Below, in pieces: positions 34,113 to 43,089 of a stretch of DNA of 64,000 nucleotides (position 1 is the stretch's first letter; the number at the start of each line of letters is the position of its first letter). The notes beneath the pieces are model-generated. The model had not been told where the DNA came from. It saw only the letters and a list, made by a program, of their open reading frames with translations, and searched no databases. The translations under genes were made by a program, and so were the position numbers. Source of the DNA: Paraburkholderia diazotrophica (GTDB lineage Bacteria; Pseudomonadota; Gammaproteobacteria; Burkholderiales; Burkholderiaceae); assembly GCF_900108945.1 (NCBI RefSeq), contig NZ_FNYE01000016.1, positions 95,394-159,393 of the forward strand, written 5' to 3'.

Positions 34113-35006
34113 ATGAAGGTTAAAAAAGCTGCGCTCGTTCTCGCGACTCTGGGTTTGTTCACGGTAGGCGCGCAAGCGCAGGACGCCGGCACGCTGAAGA
34201 AGATCAAGGACACGGGCGTGATTTCGCTGGGTCACCGCGAATCGTCGATCCCGTTTTCGTACTATGACGACAAGCAGAACGTGGTGGGCTACTCGCAGGA
34301 GTTCGCGCTGAAGGTCGTGGACGCCGTCAAGCAGAAGCTAAACATGCCGAACCTGAAGGTCAAGCTGACGCCGATCACGTCGCAAAACCGCATTCCGCTG
34401 GTGCAGAACGGCACCGTCGATCTGGAATGCGGTTCGACCACCAACAACGCCGAGCGCCAGCAACAGGTCGCGTTCTCGAACACGATCTTCGTGATCGGCA
34501 CGCGCCTGATGACGAAGAAGGATTCGGGTATCAAGGACTGGGCGGACCTGAAGGGCAAGACCGTCGTGACGACGGCTGGCACGACGTCTGAGCGCCTGCT
34601 TCGCAAGATGAATCAGGACAAGAACATGGGCATGAACATCATCAGCGCGAAGGATCACGGGGAATCGTTCCTGACGCTGTCGACGGGCCGTGCCGCTGCG
34701 TTCATGATGGACGACGCGCTGCTCGCGGGCGAGCGCGCGAAGTCGAACAACCCGGGCGATTTCGTGATCGTCGGCACGCCGCAATCGCATGAAGCGTACG
34801 GCTGCATGCTGCGCAAGAACGATCCGGAATTCAAGAAGGTCGTCGACGATGCGATCGCGAAGGTCGAGACGTCGGGCGACGCATCGCAGATCTACAAGAA
34901 GTGGTTCGAATCGCCGATTCCGCCGAAGGGCCTGAACCTGGCCTTCCCGGAAAGCGACGACATGAAGACGCTGTACAAGGCACCGAACGACAAGGCAATC
35001 GACTAA
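34113..35006 (+). CDS. gltI: Glutamate/aspartate ABC transporter substrate-binding protein
   Basis: This periplasmic binding protein of 297 residues has a cleavable signal peptide (residues ~1-22, 'KKAALVLATLGLFTVGAQAQ') and the family-3 solute-binding fold: 'GVISLGHRESSIPFSYYDDKQNVVGYSQEFA', 'QNGTVDLECGSTTNNAERQQQVAFSN', then 'GKTVVTTAGTTSERLLRK'. The 'LECGSTTN' block is typical of GltI/AatJ proteins for glutamate and aspartate. ATG 34113 has AAGGAG seven bases upstream. A terminator-like hairpin separates it from gltJ, giving a likely excess of binding protein over membrane parts. Confidence 0.95.
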   Translation: MKVKKAALVLATLGLFTVGAQAQDAGTLKKIKDTGVISLGHRESSIPFSYYDDKQNVVGYSQEFALKVVDAVKQKLNMPNLKVKLTPITSQNRIPLVQNGTVDLECGSTTNNAERQQQVAFSNTIFVIGTRLMTKKDSGIKDWADLKGKTVVTTAGTTSERLLRKMNQDKNMGMNIISAKDHGESFLTLSTGRAAAFMMDDALLAGERAKSNNPGDFVIVGTPQSHEAYGCMLRKNDPEFKKVVDDAIAKVETSGDASQIYKKWFESPIPPKGLNLAFPESDDMKTLYKAPNDKAID

Positions 35007-35048
35007 CCCTCGAACAACCGTTAGCTGATCAGTCAACGTGTTGAACAG

Positions 35049-35084
35049 AACGGAAGGGGCAGGCGCTTCTTCCGTTTCTTTTTG
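35049..35084 (+). terminator. Intra-operon terminator/attenuator between gltI and gltJ
   Basis: AACGGAAG and CTTCCGTT pair around a 12-base loop and are followed by TTCTTTTTG. It lies in the 92-base gap, just before the gltJ ribosome binding site. Confidence 0.65.
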
Positions 35085-35098
35085 TTGGAGTCTTCGTC

Positions 35099-35836
35099 AT
35101 GTCATACCACTGGAACTGGGGCATTCTGCTAAGTCCGGTTTCCACCGGCGAGCCGACCACCTATCTCGGCTGGCTGCTGTCCGGCCTATGGGTGACGGTC
35201 ACCGTTTCGCTTTCCGCGTGGGTGATCGCGCTCATCGTCGGGTCGCTGTTCGGCGTGCTGCGCACGGTGCCGAACAGGACGGCCGCGATCGGCACCGTCT
35301 ACGTCGCCATCTTCCGTAACATCCCGCTGATCGTGCAGTTCTTCATCTGGTATCTGGTGATACCGGAACTGCTGCCCGTTTCGATCGGCACATGGTTCAA
35401 GCAACTGCCGCCGGGCACGCAGTTCTTCTCGTCGTCGATCATCTGTCTCGGGCTCTTCACGGCCGCACGCGTATGCGAGCAGGTGCGCTCGGGCATCAAC
35501 GCGCTGCCGCGCGGCCAGCGCGGCGCGGGGCTCGCGCTCGGCTTCACGCAATGGCAGACGTACCGCTACGTGCTGCTGCCCGTCGCGTACCGGATCATCG
35601 TGCCGCCGCTCACGTCCGAGTTTCTGAACATCTTCAAGAACTCCGCCGTCGCATCGACCATCGGCCTGCTCGATCTGTCCGCGCAGGCGCGCCAGCTCGT
35701 CGACTACACGGCGCAGACGTATGAGTCGTTTATCGCCGTCACCGTGGCGTATCTGCTCATCAATCTGATCGTGATGACGCTGATGCGTATCGTCGAACAC
35801 AAGAGCCGGCTGCCTGGCTACATCGGAGGCAAGTGA
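35099..35836 (+). CDS. gltJ: Glutamate/aspartate ABC transporter permease GltJ
   Basis: A 245-residue inner-membrane permease of the His/Glu/Gln/Arg family, with about five membrane segments and the EAA-type loop 'GINALPRGQRGAGLALGFTQWQTYRYVLLPVAYRIIVPPL'. 'VAIFRNIPLIVQFFIWYLVIPELLP' is typical of GltJ. The start follows a TTGGAG site. Its stop overlaps the start of gltK (TGATG), so the two are translationally coupled. Confidence 0.95.
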   Translation: MSYHWNWGILLSPVSTGEPTTYLGWLLSGLWVTVTVSLSAWVIALIVGSLFGVLRTVPNRTAAIGTVYVAIFRNIPLIVQFFIWYLVIPELLPVSIGTWFKQLPPGTQFFSSSIICLGLFTAARVCEQVRSGINALPRGQRGAGLALGFTQWQTYRYVLLPVAYRIIVPPLTSEFLNIFKNSAVASTIGLLDLSAQARQLVDYTAQTYESFIAVTVAYLLINLIVMTLMRIVEHKSRLPGYIGGK

Positions 35837-36509
35837 TGCATCATTTCGACTGGAGCGGCATTCCGGGCGCGCTGCCGACACTGTGGACGGGTGCTGTCGT
35901 CACGCTGAAGATCACAATTCTCGCGATCGTCATCGGCATCGTGTGGGGCACGCTGCTCGCCATCATGCGGCTGTCGTCTTTCAAGCCGCTCGAGTGGTTC
36001 GCGAAGCTCTATGTGACGCTCTTCCGCTCGATCCCGCTGGTGATGGTTCTGCTGTGGTTCTTCCTGATCGTGCCGCAGGTGCTGCAAAACGTGCTGGGAC
36101 TTTCCGCGGACATCGACATCCGTCTCGCTTCGGCGATGGTCGCGTTCTCGCTGTTCGAAGCCGCGTACTACTCGGAAATCATCCGCGCGGGCATTCAGGC
36201 CGTATCGCGCGGGCAGGTGAATGCGTCGTTCGCGCTCGGCATGAACTACGCGCAGGCGATGCGCCTCGTCGTGCTGCCGCAGGCGTTCCGCGCGATGGTG
36301 CCGCTGCTGCTGACGCAAGCCATCGTGCTCTTTCAGGATACGTCGCTCGTCTACGTGATCAGCCTCGCCGACTTCTTCCGCACGGCCACGAATATTGGCG
36401 ATCGTGACGGCACGAACGTCGAGATGGTACTGTTCGCCGGTGCGTGTTATTTCGTGATTTGCGTGGTCGCGTCGAGCCTCGTCAAAAGTCTTCAGAAAAA
36501 GGTCGCAAG

Positions 36510-36513
<4 letters not shown>
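35836..36513 (+). CDS. gltK: Glutamate/aspartate ABC transporter permease GltK
   Basis: The second permease (225 residues) shows the same EAA loop, 'GIQAVSRGQVNASFALGMNYAQAMRLVVLPQAFRAMVPLLLTQ'. The ATG at 35836 uses a GGAGG site in the end of gltJ; a GTG one codon earlier is the alternative. Its end overlaps gltL by four bases (ATGA). Confidence 0.94.
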
Positions 36514-37235
<722 letters not shown>

Positions 37236-37255
37236 GTTTAAGTATCGAATGCAGG

Positions 37256-37288
37256 TAAAGCCGCTTCCCCGGAAGCGGCTTTTTTTAT
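37256..37288 (+). terminator. Intrinsic terminator after gltL
   Basis: AAGCCGCTTCC / GGAAGCGGCTT hairpin with a TTTTTTT run. Confidence 0.92.
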
Positions 37289-37490
37289 ATATCTACAATT
37301 GCTTGGTAGTCCGTTTTTGCTGATTAAGTTGTTGGCCAAAACGTTAGAAATATCGTTCATTGTCATGGTGGTTAATCGGAATCGTCTCATGTGAGGAATG
37401 CTGAAATAAGCATAAGCTTGGGGCGAAAAATTCGATGACGATAAGCGGCGCGCGTCCCGTGATTCGTTTTCGATCGACAAGAGACAATCC

Positions 37491-37997
37491 ATGAAAGTGT
37501 TTTTGCTGAGCGACATGGTCGTTCACGAGCTGGTATCGATGCAGTTGGAAGGAAAATGGCTGACCGCGGAACAATTCTCCGAGTCGGCGCGTCTTTGGAT
37601 TTCTCGTCACGCGCCTAAACATCAGTTATCCGAACTGTTTGTACGGACGCTGGAAAGGGAGGCCCTTCAGATCGCGGAACGCCTGATGAAGGATGGCGTG
37701 GTCATAGCGAAAGGCTCACCGTTGAGGCGGCTTTTTCTGGACATTCCCGTTGTCAACTACGCCGATCCGCTGAGCGCGAGTGCGCTTGCTGCCAGTCTGG
37801 AGGTCTGCCGCAACAAGCTGTGCGATTGCGGCCCGCATTCCGCCGGAAAGGACCTGGCAGCGCAGCTCGCGACGGGCGGCTTGAGTTGTCCCGCCGTGTT
37901 GCGTTCGCTGATCTGCACGGCAGACACACCACAGCCGGAAGAGTCGGCCGGCGAACAGGGATGCACCGGCCGTTGCGGCAAGGCGGGCAAGAAGTAA
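37491..37997 (+). CDS. Hypothetical Cys-rich protein
   Basis: A 168-residue product I do not recognise. The first ~95 residues look like a compact helical domain with no membrane segment or signal ('LVSMQLEGKWLTAEQFSESA', 'EREALQIAERLMKDGV'). The C-terminal ~65 residues hold seven cysteines: 'VCRNKLCDCG', 'LSCPAVLRSLIC' and 'GCTGRCGKAGKK', with two CxxxC/CxC-type groups that could bind a metal. The upstream ~200 bases are AT-rich for this genome. The gene follows the glt operon terminator and precedes a convergent amidotransferase, so no operon partner suggests a role. Codon use looks normal. Confidence 0.65.
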   Translation: MKVFLLSDMVVHELVSMQLEGKWLTAEQFSESARLWISRHAPKHQLSELFVRTLEREALQIAERLMKDGVVIAKGSPLRRLFLDIPVVNYADPLSASALAASLEVCRNKLCDCGPHSAGKDLAAQLATGGLSCPAVLRSLICTADTPQPEESAGEQGCTGRCGKAGKK

Positions 37998-38031
37998 CGA
38001 CAGCCGTTGCTACCCCGGCACGTCAAGCCGA

Positions 38032-38937
38032 TTACGATTCGTATGCGGCGGCGTCGTCGGATTCGAGGTCGAGTGCCGTGGCGGCGGGCAGCATACTCGC
38101 CGACGCGCTCGGATCGCAGGCAGGATTGCGCGCCTTTTCCAGCACGGCCGGCGGCACGGGCACATTGGCGCGCGCAATCACTTCGCCATGCTGGAACATC
38201 AGCAGATCGCCGGGCTCGAAGGCAGTCCACACTTCGTTATCGGTGAGCGGCTGCGTGGCGATGACCGCGACGCGATCTTCGGGCGTCGTGTATTTGGCGA
38301 AGTCGATTGAAACGTCTGCGTCCACCAGGTGCGCCGTCGAAAACGGCCAGCTGCGGACGAGGTAATGCAGATGCGTCGAGCAGTGCGCAAACAGCGCCTG
38401 GCCATTCGACATCAGGAAGTTGAACACGCCGAACTGGGTGATCTCGCGCGTCAGCGATTCAAGCGCGCCAAAGAGTTCGTTGAGCGGAGGCTGCGAAGTG
38501 GGGAACGCCTTGCGCAAGCCTTGCAGCAGCGCACAGAACGCGAGCTCGCTATCCGTGCTGCCGACAGGCTGATAGACGCCCGAAAGCACAGGGCTGTAGT
38601 TCTGCAGATCGCCGTTGTGCGCGAAGATCCAATGGCGTCCCCACAATTCCCGCATGAACGGATGGCAATTCTCGAGCACGATGTGCCCTTGCGTCGCCTT
38701 GCGGATATGCGCGATCGTGTTTTTCGACTTGATCGGATAGCGCTTGACCATTTCGGCGATCGGCGACGTGGCCGACGACTGGTGGTCGATAAAGAGGCGG
38801 CAGGCCTTGTCCTCGAAGAAGGCGATGCCCCAGCCGTCGGAGTGGTGGTCGGTGACGCCGCCGCGCGCTGCGAAGCCGGTGAACGAAAACGTGACGTCCG
38901 TGGGCGCGGCGCAATTCATTCCGAGTAGTTGGCACAT
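38032..38937 (-). CDS. Class II glutamine amidotransferase (YafJ-like)
   Basis: A 301-residue Ntn-hydrolase-type amidotransferase. The nucleophile is Cys2 ('MCQLLGMNC'), and glutaminase motifs follow: 'HHSDGWGIAFFED', 'TIAHIRKATQG', 'HPFMRELWGRHWIFAHNGDL' and 'GSTDSELAFCALL'. Such stand-alone proteins resemble E. coli YafJ; the acceptor substrate is unknown. The gene is divergent from pyrC. The last ~20 residues are variable. Confidence 0.92.
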   Translation of the reverse strand: MCQLLGMNCAAPTDVTFSFTGFAARGGVTDHHSDGWGIAFFEDKACRLFIDHQSSATSPIAEMVKRYPIKSKNTIAHIRKATQGHIVLENCHPFMRELWGRHWIFAHNGDLQNYSPVLSGVYQPVGSTDSELAFCALLQGLRKAFPTSQPPLNELFGALESLTREITQFGVFNFLMSNGQALFAHCSTHLHYLVRSWPFSTAHLVDADVSIDFAKYTTPEDRVAVIATQPLTDNEVWTAFEPGDLLMFQHGEVIARANVPVPPAVLEKARNPACDPSASASMLPAATALDLESDDAAAYES

Positions 38938-39045
38938 GATGCGGAAGACGAGCCTTATGAACGGGGTATGAGCCCGGATGAGCCAACCCGTTACAATGAT
39001 GATTTTCCAAGCATATCACCGAGCCAGAAAGGGCAAAACGCAAAA

Positions 39046-39073
39046 TTGACGAGTGTTTTGGCTGCATTTGTAC
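39046..39073 (+). promoter_or_regulatory. Candidate pyrC promoter
   Basis: TTGACG lies 17 bases before TGTACA, ~65 bases ahead of pyrC. The -35 is good, the -10 poor. Confidence 0.3.
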
Positions 39074-39138
39074 AAAGACCTCGCCATTTTCTGCCGCTAA
39101 TCGTTGTTTGCCGAACCGGCCGCTCGTGACTCCCCGCC

Positions 39139-40203
39139 ATGACTGCATCTACCGCTGCTTCCGTCGATACCCTCACGTTCGCCCGTCCTGATGACTGGCA
39201 TTTGCACGTCCGCGACGGCGCGATGCTCGCCGCCGTCCTGCCGCATACCGCGCGCCAGTTCGGCCGCGCGATCATCATGCCGAACCTGAAGCCGCCCGTC
39301 ACGACGACGGAGATGGCGCGCGCCTATCGCGAGCGCATCGTCGCGGCGATTCCGGCGGGCGTGAAGTTCGAGCCGCTGATGACGCTGTATCTGACCGACA
39401 ACACGCCGCCCGAGGAAATCCGCCGCGCTCGCGAAAGCGGTTTCGTGCATGGCGTGAAGCTGTATCCGGCGGGCGCGACGACGAACTCGGACGCGGGCGT
39501 TACGGACATCCGCAAATGCGCGAAGACGCTCGACATGATGCAGGAAGTCGGCATGCCGCTGCTCGTGCATGGCGAAGTGACGGATTCGTCGATTGACCTG
39601 TTCGATCGCGAAAAGGTGTTTATCGATCGCGTGATGACGCCGCTGCGCCGCGATTTCCCCGCGCTCAAGGTCGTGTTCGAGCACATCACGACCAAGGATG
39701 CCGTCGAGTACATCCGCGATGCCGGTGCGCCGCCCGAACTGCTCGGCGCGACGATCACCGCGCATCACCTGCTGTACAACCGCAATGCGATCTTCCAGGG
39801 TGGCATTCGCCCGCATTACTACTGCCTGCCTGTGCTCAAGCGCGAAACGCATCGTGTGGCGCTCGTCGAGGCGGCGACGTCGGGCAATCCGCGCTATTTC
39901 CTCGGCACGGACAGCGCGCCGCATCCGAAGGGCCTGAAGGAGCATGCGTGCGGCTGCGCAGGTTGCTATACGGCGTTGCACGCGCTCGAACTATACGCGG
40001 AAGCCTTCGACAAGGCGGGCGCGCTCGACAAGCTCGAAGGCTTTGCCAGCTTTCATGGCGCGGATTTCTACCGTCTGCCGCGCAGCGAGGAGAAGGTGAC
40101 GCTGCGCCGCGAGCAATGGACGCTGCCGTCGGAAGTCGCAGCCGGCGATACCCCCGTCGTGCCGCTGCGTGGCGGCGAGGCGATCGGCTGGCAGCTCGTT
40201 TGA
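39139..40203 (+). CDS. pyrC: Dihydroorotase
   Basis: PyrC closes carbamoyl-aspartate to dihydroorotate in pyrimidine synthesis. The 354-residue class II enzyme has the metal motif 'DDWHLHVRDG', 'IIMPNLKPPVTTTEMARAY' and 'GVKLYPAGATTNSDAGVTD' with the carboxylated lysine, then 'HGEVTDSSIDLFDREKVFIDRV', 'VFEHITTKDAVEYI' and 'FLGTDSAPHPKGLKE'. Length fits the ~350-residue E. coli-like type. The DUF3025 gene follows after 39 bases. Confidence 0.97.
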   Translation: MTASTAASVDTLTFARPDDWHLHVRDGAMLAAVLPHTARQFGRAIIMPNLKPPVTTTEMARAYRERIVAAIPAGVKFEPLMTLYLTDNTPPEEIRRARESGFVHGVKLYPAGATTNSDAGVTDIRKCAKTLDMMQEVGMPLLVHGEVTDSSIDLFDREKVFIDRVMTPLRRDFPALKVVFEHITTKDAVEYIRDAGAPPELLGATITAHHLLYNRNAIFQGGIRPHYYCLPVLKRETHRVALVEAATSGNPRYFLGTDSAPHPKGLKEHACGCAGCYTALHALELYAEAFDKAGALDKLEGFASFHGADFYRLPRSEEKVTLRREQWTLPSEVAAGDTPVVPLRGGEAIGWQLV

Positions 40204-40242
40204 CGGTTCATTCGACGGTTCGTTTTAAGGCTGGCTGACGGA

Positions 40243-41115
40243 ATGTCGCGTGACATCGTTGTGCCGGGCGGCGCGCTAAAACGCGCCGCGCCGGGTTTTG
40301 CGGATATCGACTGGTCGCGGCCGTGGTTCGCGCAGGTCGCGGCGCGCGGCATGCGCTGGCAACAGGCTGCCTCGCGCAGCGCGGTGGACCAACTGCGAGA
40401 AATGAACGCCGACGCCGCGTCGACGGTACAGACAACGGGGCGCGGAAAGCGCCTCGCCTTCATCCCGCAAGAGGATTTGCCTCCCGACACGGCTTACGAA
40501 GCCCATATCGCGGCGACAGGCTGCGTGCCCACGCGCCACAATCTGCACGATTTTTTCAACGCGCTGATGTGGTTCCAGTATCCGCGCATCAAGGCCGCGC
40601 TGAGCGCGCGCGGGTCGGCGGCCGTCGATGCGCTGGGTGTCGGCCCGACGCGCGGCGGCATGCGCGACGCGCTGACGCTGTTCGACGAGAATGCCGTGCT
40701 GTTCGCTTGCGCCGAGCGTGAACTGTGCACGGCACTGCGGTCCTTCGACTGGAAGACGCTGTTCATCGACAACCGCGCGGCGTGGGGCGAGCGCTGCGAG
40801 GTGCGCTGTTTCGGGCATGCGCTTCTGGAAAAGCTCGTCACGCCGTACAAGGCCTGCACGGGGCATGCGTGGATCGTCGACGTGCCTTTCGCGTATTTCT
40901 CGTGGACGCGCGCTGTCCGCGACGCGTTTCTGGACGAGAAAGTCGCCCGTGCGCTGATCGAAGGCAGCGAATTCAGCGGCAAGATGTTCGCGCCGCTCCC
41001 CGTGCTCGGCATCCCTGGCTGGTGGGCGGAGAACGAAAAGCCGTCGTTCTATGACGATGCCGCCGTGTTTCGCAGCGGAAGGCGGTCGGGCGTGACGCCG
41101 GATGGTAAAATATGA
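40243..41115 (+). CDS. DUF3025 family protein
   Basis: A 290-residue protein with the DUF3025 hallmark 'GCVPTRHNLHDFFNALMWFQYPRIKA' followed by 'TLFDENAVLFAC' and 'FGHALLEKLVTPYKACTGHAW', and a C-terminal 'PLPVLGIPGWW'. It has no signal or membrane helix. The His/Asn-rich 'TRHNLHDFFN' block is invariant-looking and may be a catalytic or metal site. Function is unknown. It probably shares a transcript with pyrC. Its stop codon lies between the -10 and start of rnpB. Confidence 0.87.
   Translation: MSRDIVVPGGALKRAAPGFADIDWSRPWFAQVAARGMRWQQAASRSAVDQLREMNADAASTVQTTGRGKRLAFIPQEDLPPDTAYEAHIAATGCVPTRHNLHDFFNALMWFQYPRIKAALSARGSAAVDALGVGPTRGGMRDALTLFDENAVLFACAERELCTALRSFDWKTLFIDNRAAWGERCEVRCFGHALLEKLVTPYKACTGHAWIVDVPFAYFSWTRAVRDAFLDEKVARALIEGSEFSGKMFAPLPVLGIPGWWAENEKPSFYDDAAVFRSGRRSGVTPDGKI
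41106..41111 (+). promoter_or_regulatory. -10 box of rnpB
   Basis: TAAAAT inside the last codons of the DUF3025 gene, eight bases before the expected rnpB 5' end. The -35 is weak. Confidence 0.5.
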
Positions 41116-41118
41116 AGT

Positions 41119-41535
<417 letters not shown>

Positions 41536-41543
41536 CTCAAACG

Positions 41544-41585
41544 ACAAATGCCGGCGTCCATTGGGACGCCGGCATTTTTCTTTTT
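41544..41585. terminator. Intrinsic terminator after rnpB
   Basis: AAATGCCGGCGTCC / GGACGCCGGCATTT hairpin with T-run; also serves the convergent osmC-like gene. Confidence 0.92.
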
Positions 41586-41622
41586 GAACGTTGCTTGGCT
41601 ATGTCTAGCCGTGGACTCGGAC

Positions 41623-42045
41623 TCAGGCCGCGACGATATCGAACGAATGCGACAGTTCGGCCGTCTTCGCGATCATGATCGACGCCGAGCAGTATTTGTC
41701 GTGCGACAGGTTGATCGCGCGTTCGACGGTGGCCGGATTCAGGTTTTTGCCCGTCACCGTGAAATGGAAGTGGACCTTGGTGAAGACCTTCGGGTCCTCG
41801 CTGGCTCGCTCGGCTTTCAGCGTCACGGAGCAGCCGACGATTTCCTGACGGCTCTTCTTCAGGATCATCACGACGTCGTACGCCGTGCAGCCACCCGTGC
41901 CGAGCAGCACCATTTCCATCGGGCGCGGCGCCAGATTGCGGCCGCCGCCTTCCGGCGCGCCGTCCATGGCGACGAGATGGCCGCTGCCCGTTTCGGCGGC
42001 AAATGCCATGCCGTCCTGACCCATCCAGTTGACTTTGCATTCCAT
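41623..42045 (-). CDS. OsmC family peroxiredoxin-like protein
   Basis: A 140-residue OsmC/Ohr-fold protein. The two reactive-site cysteines lie in 'GTGGCTAYDVVMILKKSRQE' (~residue 53) and 'SHDKYCSASIMIAKTAELSHSF', as in OsmC proteins that reduce organic hydroperoxides. 'RPMEMVLLGTGGC' is the YhfA-like subtype. Length fits. It faces rnpB across a shared terminator. Confidence 0.92.
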   Translation of the reverse strand: MECKVNWMGQDGMAFAAETGSGHLVAMDGAPEGGGRNLAPRPMEMVLLGTGGCTAYDVVMILKKSRQEIVGCSVTLKAERASEDPKVFTKVHFHFTVTGKNLNPATVERAINLSHDKYCSASIMIAKTAELSHSFDIVAA

Positions 42046-42345
42046 GCGTGTACTCCGGCTCGCTTGCCTTGAATGAGAAACGCATCATTGTAGCCCTATA
42101 GATGATGGCTCGCCCTGAGCGACATCGGCAGCAGCTTATGCCAGACAGCAGTTGTATGTTGCACTGCGTCATGCTGGGCACGTAAGGGGTAGCACGGACA
42201 GAATTGGTCGATCCGCTCTAGTTTCGTTTGAAGGAGGTTTCCACTGTTGATAGCTAACTAGCTGTTTTTAAATAAGTTGCTCGGAGCTTACGTATCGCCG
42301 GGTGAATTCCATATCATGAAATAGAATTTCGCATCGCAAATGCTC

Positions 42346-42374
42346 TTGCGTTGCACAAGCGTTGCCCATATAAT
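42346..42374 (+). promoter_or_regulatory. Promoter of the candidate small RNA
   Basis: TTGCGT and a perfect TATAAT with exactly 17 bases between. Predicted start near 42381. Confidence 0.75.
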
Positions 42375-42380
42375 CTGCTC

Positions 42381-42472
42381 ATTGGTTGTCGCATTTCGAC
42401 AACCTCCGCATGTCTCCTCCACCCTCCTCCTAAGGTGGATTAAGCCCGAACCGCCAGTTCGGGCTTTTTTTC
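42381..42472 (+). ncRNA. Candidate small RNA with anti-Shine-Dalgarno loops
   Basis: A ~92-nt transcript is predicted from its own sigma-70 promoter to a strong terminator. Three hairpins follow each other: GGTTGTCG / CGACAACC (42384-42404, perfect 8-bp stem), TCCACC / GGTGGA (42418-42439) with loop CTCCTCCTAA, and the terminator. CTCCTCC occurs twice (42414-42420 and in the loop at 42424-42430) and is complementary to Shine-Dalgarno sites (GGAGGAG). C-rich loops of this kind are known in small RNAs that block ribosome binding, best described in alphaproteobacteria. No protein is plausible here. It lies ~180 bases upstream of rplM, which has a separate promoter, so it is more likely an independent RNA than a leader. 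Confidence 0.7.
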
Positions 42473-42473
42473 G
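42441..42473 (+). terminator. Terminator of the candidate small RNA
   Basis: AGCCCGAAC / GTTCGGGCT with a CGCCA loop and eight T residues; strong Rho-independent structure. Confidence 0.92.
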
Positions 42474-42501
42474 TCCCCACTTTCCAATTGCTCCGGATGT
42501 T

Positions 42502-42531
42502 TTGACTCCTCGCGGCAAATTCCTTTATAAT
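42502..42531 (+). promoter_or_regulatory. rplM promoter
   Basis: TTGACT and TATAAT separated by 18 bases, giving a ~110-base leader before rplM, as usual for ribosomal protein operons. Confidence 0.75.
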
Positions 42532-42649
42532 TCATGGTTTTTCCGCATTCGTGCCCGCGGAGGAAGAACAGGGAGAGCCTGCACGCGCCTCGATGCGCAC
42601 TTACAAGCAGGAAAAAACACAGGGCGCAGCACTATTTTTTGGATCGATC

Positions 42650-43078
42650 ATGAAGACGTTTTCCGCAAAAGCCCATGAGGTGACGCGCGAATGGTACGTG
42701 ATTGACGCGACGGATAAAGTTCTCGGCCGTGTCGCCAGCGAAGTGGCACACCGTCTTCGCGGCAAGCACAAGCCTGAGTTCACCCCGCACGTCGACACCG
42801 GTGATTTCATCATCGTTATCAACGCCGGCAAGCTGAAGGTCACGGGCAACAAGACCACGGACAAGAAGTACTATCGCCACTCGGGCTACCCGGGCGGTAT
42901 CTATGAAACGACGTTCGGCAAGATGCAGGAACGCTTCCCGGGCCGCGCGCTCGAGAAGGCGGTCAAAGGCATGCTGCCGAAGGGCCCGCTCGGCTACGCG
43001 ATGATCAAGAAGCTGAAGGTCTACGCAGACGCAACGCATCCGCACTCGGCACAACAGCCGAAGGCGCTCGAGATCTAA
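42650..43078 (+). CDS. rplM: 50S ribosomal protein L13
   Basis: The 142-residue protein starts 'MKTFSAKAHEVTREWYVIDA' and has 'LGRVASEVAHRLRGKHKPEFTPHVDTGDF' region, 'KYYRHSGYPGG' and 'MLPKGPLGYAMIKKLKVYA', the standard L13 blocks. Length is exact for bacteria. The frame extends upstream to 42551, but that would include promoter-proximal leader sequence and is not supported. rpsI follows after 11 bases in the universal L13-S9 operon. Confidence 0.98.
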   Translation: MKTFSAKAHEVTREWYVIDATDKVLGRVASEVAHRLRGKHKPEFTPHVDTGDFIIVINAGKLKVTGNKTTDKKYYRHSGYPGGIYETTFGKMQERFPGRALEKAVKGMLPKGPLGYAMIKKLKVYADATHPHSAQQPKALEI

Positions 43079-43089
43079 GGGGAGCCCAC

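Larger units (their letters stand above)
42046..42649. other. Intergenic region before rplM
   Basis: About 600 bases, the least GC-rich part of this neighbourhood. The left half (42046-42345) shows nothing I can name except an AGCTA-AC-TAGCT dyad at 42253. The right half holds the candidate small RNA and the rplM promoter and leader, listed separately. Confidence 0.6.

Noticed and set aside
42340..42678. An open frame of 112 codons across the rplM upstream region
   Set aside because: It crosses two promoters and a strong terminator and has no ribosome site; the region makes better sense as an RNA gene plus a leader.
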